Shown: positions 59,456-64,000 of the stretch, piece after piece | Layout: every line of letters begins with the position of its first letter | Numbering within the stretch: the first letter of the stretch is position 1 | Source of the DNA: Dysgonomonas sp. Marseille-P4361 | Lineage (GTDB): Bacteria; Bacteroidota; Bacteroidia; Bacteroidales; Dysgonomonadaceae | Assembly: GCF_900343125.1 (NCBI RefSeq) | Contig: NZ_OPYL01000001.1 | Coordinates: forward strand, 248,001-312,000 | Reading direction: 5' to 3' | Length of the DNA stretch: 64,000 nucleotides | The notes under the pieces: generated by a model | Told to the model about the DNA's origin: nothing | Databases searched by the model: none | Seen by the model: only the letters and a program-made list of their open reading frames with translations | Translations under genes and position numbers: made by a program

Positions 59456-60091
59456 TTATCTGTTTGATTTAGCAAGTATAAGTTGACTTTCGTTTCCCAT
59501 ATTAAAGAGCAGGTCGATGATACTCATATTATCAACGAAGCCGAATTTCTGGTCAAATACCTGATAGTAGGGTACAGACTTGAAGGCTGGATCTGTTTCT
59601 GTCCAGTCTTTTTTAGGGTGTATAACTTCTCTTAAGTCTAATTCGTCCGACAGGAACTTGGTCTGATAGGAGTCTGTATAAACAATTTCGGGAAGCTTAA
59701 TCCGTAAAATCTCTAGGATAAGCATCCTTAACTCTTCATTAAAGTCGAACAGAAATGAATATTTTTTATGATAAAACGGATAAAAATCGTCTTGATAATA
59801 TTCGAAAAAGGGGGTTGAATTGTATGCCGAAACAATCGCATTCCAGTGCATATGCTGCCAGTTGCCATGTTCTGCAATACGGATATCCTTCATCTGAGTT
59901 TTCTCTTTCGACGAATGCACAACTGGTATGGATAACGCAATAGGCCCGTTTGCCGATACTATGGAACAACGATTTCGGTATGTTTGCTTGATATAGTTAT
60001 CATGCTGTTCGATACAAATACGATCAGCAAGAAGAAACTTCGCATAATACTGAATCGGCGCCAGATATGCAGATGACAGATATATATTCAT
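59456..60091 (-). CDS. WbqC family protein
   Basis: 211 aa, no signal. The opening YLSSAYLAPIQYYAKFLLAD and the middle NWQHMHWNAIVSAYNSTPFF match the WbqC-like family, known from polysaccharide loci but also conserved in core Bacteroidota operons. The biochemical role is not established; nearby Trp/His/Tyr-rich motifs suggest a ligand pocket. It starts 13 bases after the signal-peptidase-like gene, ending the dapB-lepB operon run. Confidence 0.85.
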   Translation of the reverse strand: MNIYLSSAYLAPIQYYAKFLLADRICIEQHDNYIKQTYRNRCSIVSANGPIALSIPVVHSSKEKTQMKDIRIAEHGNWQHMHWNAIVSAYNSTPFFEYYQDDFYPFYHKKYSFLFDFNEELRMLILEILRIKLPEIVYTDSYQTKFLSDELDLREVIHPKKDWTETDPAFKSVPYYQVFDQKFGFVDNMSIIDLLFNMGNESQLILAKSNR

Positions 60092-60104
60092 TTATATTAT
60101 TTGA

Positions 60105-60926
60105 TCATTTAATAACTTTAAAACTACGGTTGGGGTGGGCTGAAGTATCAGGGTTGTACCATACGAAACGGGCTCTGCCGATCACATTTTTAAAGGGGAT
60201 GAAGCCTATCGTGCGAGAGTCCAGCATATTTTGAGGGTTGTCAGACAACATCCAATAATAATCATCTTCGAAAGTGTACGCATCTTGCTCTGCCCCATCC
60301 ATAAACAACCTTCCGTCCTCAATGGAAACATTATCTCCCTGCTCCTGCTCAATTGTCCGTTTATATATTATAAGATTCTTACTATCCAGATCGATTGTCA
60401 TGCCCTTTGCCGGAACAATAATTGAGGTTGCATAATCTATACTATCAACTATCTCTTTTACAGATAGTTGACCAAAACGAACAGAACCCTTATCTGAGAC
60501 AAAAGGTAAACCATTCTGTATCAACACAGTATCTTTTGGAAGAGCTATACATCTGTTCAATATAAGCGAACGCTTGTCTAAAGGCTTATCTATAGCCGAA
60601 GGATCATTGAACAAGACGATTTCATTTCTGCCTATTTGACCTGTAAAAAGTCTTGCATAAGGCAGTTGTATTGCTGTGGAATATGACTTCTTTCCCCACA
60701 GATTATCGAATGTAAAAGGGACAGTAAGTATAGTTATGGGTAGACGAATGCCATATGCAGTTTTATCAATTAAGATTCTGTCCTCAGAGAATAAAGCATT
60801 CTCCATCTGCGAAGAGGAAACAGTAAAAGGTTCAATAAAGAAAGAACGTATACATAAAACGATGAGCAAAGTAATCAATATTACTTTGCCCAAATAAACG
60901 TATATGTTCCTTTTTGTTGAAGACAT
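60105..60926 (-). CDS. Signal peptidase I homologue lacking both catalytic residues
   Basis: 273 aa from ATG 60926 (a TTG at 60941 is in frame). One N-terminal membrane anchor (about 12-31) precedes an S26-type domain. Ungapped alignment to E. coli LepB around Ser90 (PSGSMMPTL) and to the neighbouring LepB places Gln40 (SSSQMENAL) at the nucleophile. The Lys general base in KRCVGLPGE is Asn124 in NRCIALPKD. The later GDNRxNSxDSR box is SDNPQNMLDSR. The fold is retained but peptide cleavage is not expected. It starts 26 bases after lepB and precedes wbqC, so it may be an accessory subunit. Confidence 0.85.
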   Translation of the reverse strand: MSSTKRNIYVYLGKVILITLLIVLCIRSFFIEPFTVSSSQMENALFSEDRILIDKTAYGIRLPITILTVPFTFDNLWGKKSYSTAIQLPYARLFTGQIGRNEIVLFNDPSAIDKPLDKRSLILNRCIALPKDTVLIQNGLPFVSDKGSVRFGQLSVKEIVDSIDYATSIIVPAKGMTIDLDSKNLIIYKRTIEQEQGDNVSIEDGRLFMDGAEQDAYTFEDDYYWMLSDNPQNMLDSRTIGFIPFKNVIGRARFVWYNPDTSAHPNRSFKVIK

Positions 60927-60952
60927 TATTTCATTCCTCAATTAAGTTGAAA

Positions 60953-62500
60953 TCATTTTTTGTTCCCGGTGGTAAATAGTCTGTCCCATCTGATTCTTCC
61001 ACTAAACCATCCTTTATCTTTATCAAGAGACAACCATATAAACAGAGGTTTCCCCACGATATGATCTTCAGGTACAAATCCCCATGAACGAGAGTCGGCA
61101 GAGTTATCTCTGTTGTCTCCCATCATGAAAAAATAGTCGAATTTGAAAGTATAAGAATCGGCTTGTTCACCATTGATGTACACTTTACCATCTCGATAGT
61201 CAAACTCGTTATGCTCGTAGTTTTTGATACAACGGGCGTAAGCTGCAACTTTATAATCTACATCTGTATCAAACTTGATTGTTTCCCCTTTAGCCGGTAT
61301 CCACAAATCAGGGAAATCACCGGGGGCTACCTTCATGTCATATGTGATTGGATAGATATCTTGTTGAGCATAAAGAGGCATCCCATTTAAAGCATTTATT
61401 GAACGATAGTATTCATTCAAGGGAATAACCTTTTTCACAAATGGTTTTTGCTTAAGCTCTTCAACCATCCCTTTAGTCATATTCACATGAGAGTACAAGT
61501 ATTCAACATCTGATCCATAAGTAGGGAAGAACTGCCTCCATACAGAAGTCGTATCTATTGCATTAAGATCATATGGTGTTGATATACTTTTTATATCATC
61601 TTCGCTTATGCCCAAAGCGGAAAAAGTAGAAGGGGATATTGGCTGTCCACTCACTTGTACGAAATAGAATAATTGCATTTCTTTAGGTGACTCAATAGGT
61701 TTCCCATCAATATTTACAATGTCATCTTTGATAGAGATAGTCTCACCTGGTAAACCGACACAGCGTTTTACGTAATTCTCTCTTCTATCTACCGGACGGT
61801 AAACAATATCACCATACACATCTTTACGCGCATGAACGATAGGACGTCCTTCGTTTATACTTTGAATATTTGAGCGCTGATTAGTTACATCAGAAACACT
61901 CCCTGCATCTTTACAAAGAAGGTAATAATCCCTATTTTGCATATTTACAGCAACAGTATCGCCCGAAGGATAGTTGAATACAACAATATCGTTGCGCTCA
62001 ATTTGTCCTGTACCTTTAAATCTTTTATACTCTAGTTGAGGTTTCTCCAAATAAGATTTGATTCCAAATACAGGAAATGTGTGCTGCATCAAAGGCAACG
62101 ACAATGGAGTCATAGGCGAGCGCGCTCCATAACTCACCTTGCTAACACATAGGAAGTCTCCTACAAGAAGTGATTTCTCGAGTGAAGAACTTGGAATTTG
62201 ATAATTCTGAAAGAAGAAAGTGTTTATAATCCATACGCCCACTAAGGCAAACAGAATTGCATCAACCCAGTCAAGCACTTTTCTCAGAGAAGGATTTTTT
62301 GCATTCCTCCAGCCACTCCAAGGGATAAACTTAGTGATGTATATATCTATAAAAACCGGAATTAGGATCAATACAGCCCAATAGCCTGTCCACAACACAA
62401 ACAGAACACAAAGAACACATGCAATGATTGCATATATCCATTGTCTGATCCCCGGTTTACGTTTTTCTGATTTATTATTCTGATCTGTAGTTTTTTCCAT
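60953..62500 (-). CDS. lepB: Signal peptidase I
   Basis: 515 aa, much longer than E. coli LepB (324 aa). Hydrophobic segments lie at about 21-55 and 80-97. The catalytic nucleophile is Ser106 in IPSSSLEKSLLVGD and the general base Lys245 in YVKRCVGLPGE; the C-terminal MGDNRDNSADSRSWGFVP box is intact. The extra length is mostly an insertion of about 150 residues between the Lys motif and that box. It removes signal peptides from exported proteins at the inner membrane. It begins 6 bases after dapB and is followed by a degenerate paralogue. Confidence 0.96.
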   Translation of the reverse strand: MEKTTDQNNKSEKRKPGIRQWIYAIIACVLCVLFVLWTGYWAVLILIPVFIDIYITKFIPWSGWRNAKNPSLRKVLDWVDAILFALVGVWIINTFFFQNYQIPSSSLEKSLLVGDFLCVSKVSYGARSPMTPLSLPLMQHTFPVFGIKSYLEKPQLEYKRFKGTGQIERNDIVVFNYPSGDTVAVNMQNRDYYLLCKDAGSVSDVTNQRSNIQSINEGRPIVHARKDVYGDIVYRPVDRRENYVKRCVGLPGETISIKDDIVNIDGKPIESPKEMQLFYFVQVSGQPISPSTFSALGISEDDIKSISTPYDLNAIDTTSVWRQFFPTYGSDVEYLYSHVNMTKGMVEELKQKPFVKKVIPLNEYYRSINALNGMPLYAQQDIYPITYDMKVAPGDFPDLWIPAKGETIKFDTDVDYKVAAYARCIKNYEHNEFDYRDGKVYINGEQADSYTFKFDYFFMMGDNRDNSADSRSWGFVPEDHIVGKPLFIWLSLDKDKGWFSGRIRWDRLFTTGNKK

Positions 62501-62506
62501 TATCTG

Positions 62507-63223
62507 TTAAAAATTAAGCATATCCTTCATACCTAAAAAACCTTTCTTACCCTTGGCGAACTCTGCTGCAACAACTGCCCCCAGAGCGAAACCTTTACGG
62601 CTCTTCGCATCATGCTTGATGCTTATTACGTCCGCATCAGATTCATATACGATTTCATGTATCCCCGGAACTTCTCCCTCTCTAATGCAATGAATGGCGA
62701 GATCCGATGGCTTACTTTCTGTTTCGAGAATCCAATTCTCTTTCCTTTCTACATTATCTAAAACACCTTCTGCTAAGGTTATTGCTGTCCCGCTAGGGGC
62801 ATCCAGTTTATGTATATGGTGAGTTTCTTCCATACTGACATTATAGTCAGGATAATCATTCATTATCTTAGCCAGATACTTATTCAATGCAAAGAAAATA
62901 TTTACTCCCAAGCTATAATTAGATGCATAGAAGAATGTTTTACCATCTTCTTCGCAAGCTTTCTTCACCTCATCCAGATGATCGAGCCAGCCTGTTGTGC
63001 CTGCTACTACCGCCACATTAGCTTCGAAACACTTATGATAGTTCTCTATCGCACTATCGGGGGTCGAAAACTCGATTGCAATATCTGCACTTTTAAATGC
63101 ATCCGAATCAAAATCGTGACGATTATTTACATCTATTATAGAAACTATTTTATGACCTCTGCCAAGAGCAATCTTTTCTATCTCATGCCCCATTTTGCCA
63201 TATCCGATAAGTGCAATATTCAT
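62507..63223 (-). CDS. dapB: 4-hydroxy-tetrahydrodipicolinate reductase
   Basis: 238 aa. It reduces hydroxy-tetrahydrodipicolinate in lysine and meso-diaminopimelate synthesis. The N-terminal Rossmann loop is IGYGKMGHEI (6-15). The catalytic region ETHHIHKLDAPSGTAITLAE carries the conserved His-His and KxxxPSGTA binding site. It is slightly shorter than E. coli DapB (273 aa), as usual in Bacteroidota. A TATATTTG -7 box at 63257-63264 is 33 bases upstream, so this is the promoter-proximal gene of the dapB-lepB run. Confidence 0.96.
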   Translation of the reverse strand: MNIALIGYGKMGHEIEKIALGRGHKIVSIIDVNNRHDFDSDAFKSADIAIEFSTPDSAIENYHKCFEANVAVVAGTTGWLDHLDEVKKACEEDGKTFFYASNYSLGVNIFFALNKYLAKIMNDYPDYNVSMEETHHIHKLDAPSGTAITLAEGVLDNVERKENWILETESKPSDLAIHCIREGEVPGIHEIVYESDADVISIKHDAKSRKGFALGAVVAAEFAKGKKGFLGMKDMLNF

Positions 63224-63357
63224 ATTGAAAGTTAGTTAATTGACGTCTAAAGCTTACAAATATACACAAAAACTTATTCTTCTAAGATTTCGTTTTCAAT
63301 TTATCCGAGTTTATAAGTTTTTTTAATTATCTGTGCCTTTTCCTAGAGTAATGATGG

Positions 63358-64000
63358 TTAACTTTTATATAGTTTGTGTGCTATCAACCGAGCTTCAGCC
63401 CTGTTAGGTTTGTTCGTTTCGGTGTAAGGTAAAGTATCTAATAAGAAGATGGCTTTGGGTATCCAATATGGAGGCAGTAACTCCTTGCAAATAGAGTGTA
63501 TCTGAGAGCTTGTATAAATTCCTTTCTTCACCAATAATACTACAGCTTCTCCAAATTTAGTATCCTGAGCCGAAGTAATCACATATTCACCAGAGAGTGA
63601 CTTACTAAGCAAACGCTCGACTTCTTCGATCTGTATCTTGATTCCTCCACTATTGATAATATTATCTACACGTCCTAGAATACGAAATTGTCCTTGCTCG
63701 TTGATCTCTGCCACATCGTTTGTCGCGAGGACTTCCTGTGTAATCAGAGGAGCTTCTATCTTTAGCGTCTGGTTTTCCGAAAGGCTAATAGCTACACCCT
63801 CAAAAGGGGTATACCATTCTGATGCAGACTTTCCATTTATACATCGAAGGGCAATGTGAGACAGTGTTTCGGTCATGCCGTAAGTAGACCATATAGCATG
63901 AGGAAAATTCGCTAATTCGTTAGATAGAGTAGCATCAACAGCACCGCCGCCAATGATAAGATGTTGAATACGCCTCAATTTTTCTCGTTGTTTATTATCT
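63358..64000 (-). CDS. menE: o-Succinylbenzoate-CoA ligase, C-terminal part (partial)
   Basis: The frame stays open to the window edge, so the 5' end lies beyond 64000; a TTG at 63978 is internal. About 214 residues are visible. The adenylate-forming motifs are STYGMTETLSHIALR, then GRVDNIINSGGIKIQIEEVE (cap domain hinge) and the C-terminal Lys within TETNKPNRAE. MenE activates o-succinylbenzoate to its CoA ester in menaquinone synthesis. The short length of the visible C-terminal region matches the compact MenE class rather than long-chain acyl-CoA ligases, but other AMP ligases are possible. Confidence 0.82.
   Translation of the reverse strand, partial: DNKQREKLRRIQHLIIGGGAVDATLSNELANFPHAIWSTYGMTETLSHIALRCINGKSASEWYTPFEGVAISLSENQTLKIEAPLITQEVLATNDVAEINEQGQFRILGRVDNIINSGGIKIQIEEVERLLSKSLSGEYVITSAQDTKFGEAVVLLVKKGIYTSSQIHSICKELLPPYWIPKAIFLLDTLPYTETNKPNRAEARLIAHKLYKS

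Noticed and set aside
62810-63235. Plus-strand 141-codon frame opposite dapB
   Set aside because: dapB on the other strand has all catalytic motifs; the plus-strand product is Cys/Ile/Tyr-rich with no domain.
1-64000. CRISPR arrays, insertion sequences, prophage or attachment sites
   Set aside because: No regularly spaced repeats, transposase, integrase or phage structural genes were seen.

Overview
The window is a compact, low-G+C chromosomal segment of a Bacteroidota bacterium, most likely order Bacteroidales. A Dysgonomonas-like organism would fit, but the genus is inference. Pointers are the fused LpxC/FabZ, TPR-TM-AraC and TPR-DUF6377 sensor-regulators, families largely confined to this phylum (DUF4251, DUF4831, WbqC, DUF6427-like), secreted GH97/GH92/GH29 enzymes, weak Shine-Dalgarno signals and repeated TAnnTTTG promoter -7 boxes. 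No insertion sequence, phage gene, CRISPR array or SusC/SusD pair is visible. No gene-free stretch exceeds about 300 bases.

Layout. 1-6794: an envelope block of three SurA/PpiC-type proteins, an LptA/OstA-like protein and mutL. 6892-11946: patatin phospholipase, cytoplasmic GH13 amylase, prs, then the psd-pssA phosphatidylethanolamine pair. 12050-12123: tRNA-Met(CAT). 12271-15501: a TPR-TM-AraC regulator and an exported FISUMP-type protein. 15572-24423 (minus strand): DUF4184 membrane protein, a DUF1080 plus TIM-barrel fusion, an OPT transporter, a small membrane protein, a GH99-like enzyme, tcdA and a GH29 fucosidase. 24659-30850 (plus): purD, two membrane or lipid-anchored proteins, then lpxD-lpxC/fabZ-lpxA for lipid A.

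30981-43488 is the main accessory region. A four-gene minus-strand operon (HEXXH metallopeptidase lipoprotein, sialate O-acetylesterase, GH97, GH110-like) faces a plus-strand arm (DUF6377 regulator, a second GH110-like protein, a possible six-hairpin glycosidase). Together these look like a SusCD-less set for removing terminal alpha-galactose and O-acetyl groups from complex, possibly mucin-type, glycans. The nearby GH29, GH92 and GH99-like genes would extend it.

43750-53291: valS, a membrane protein with a degenerate Nudix domain, GtrA plus GT39, a GH92 protein and a bifunctional-nuclease-family protein. 53338-64000 (minus): an unknown two-TM protein overlapping a CYTH protein, DUF4831 and DUF3108 proteins, an Ig-like lipoprotein, wbqC, two signal-peptidase-I homologues, dapB and the 3' part of menE.

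The observation I rate highest is the second signal peptidase homologue (60105-60926). Ungapped comparison with the neighbouring LepB indicates that both the catalytic Ser and the catalytic Lys are replaced (Gln40, Asn124), which points to a pseudoprotease encoded beside the active enzyme.
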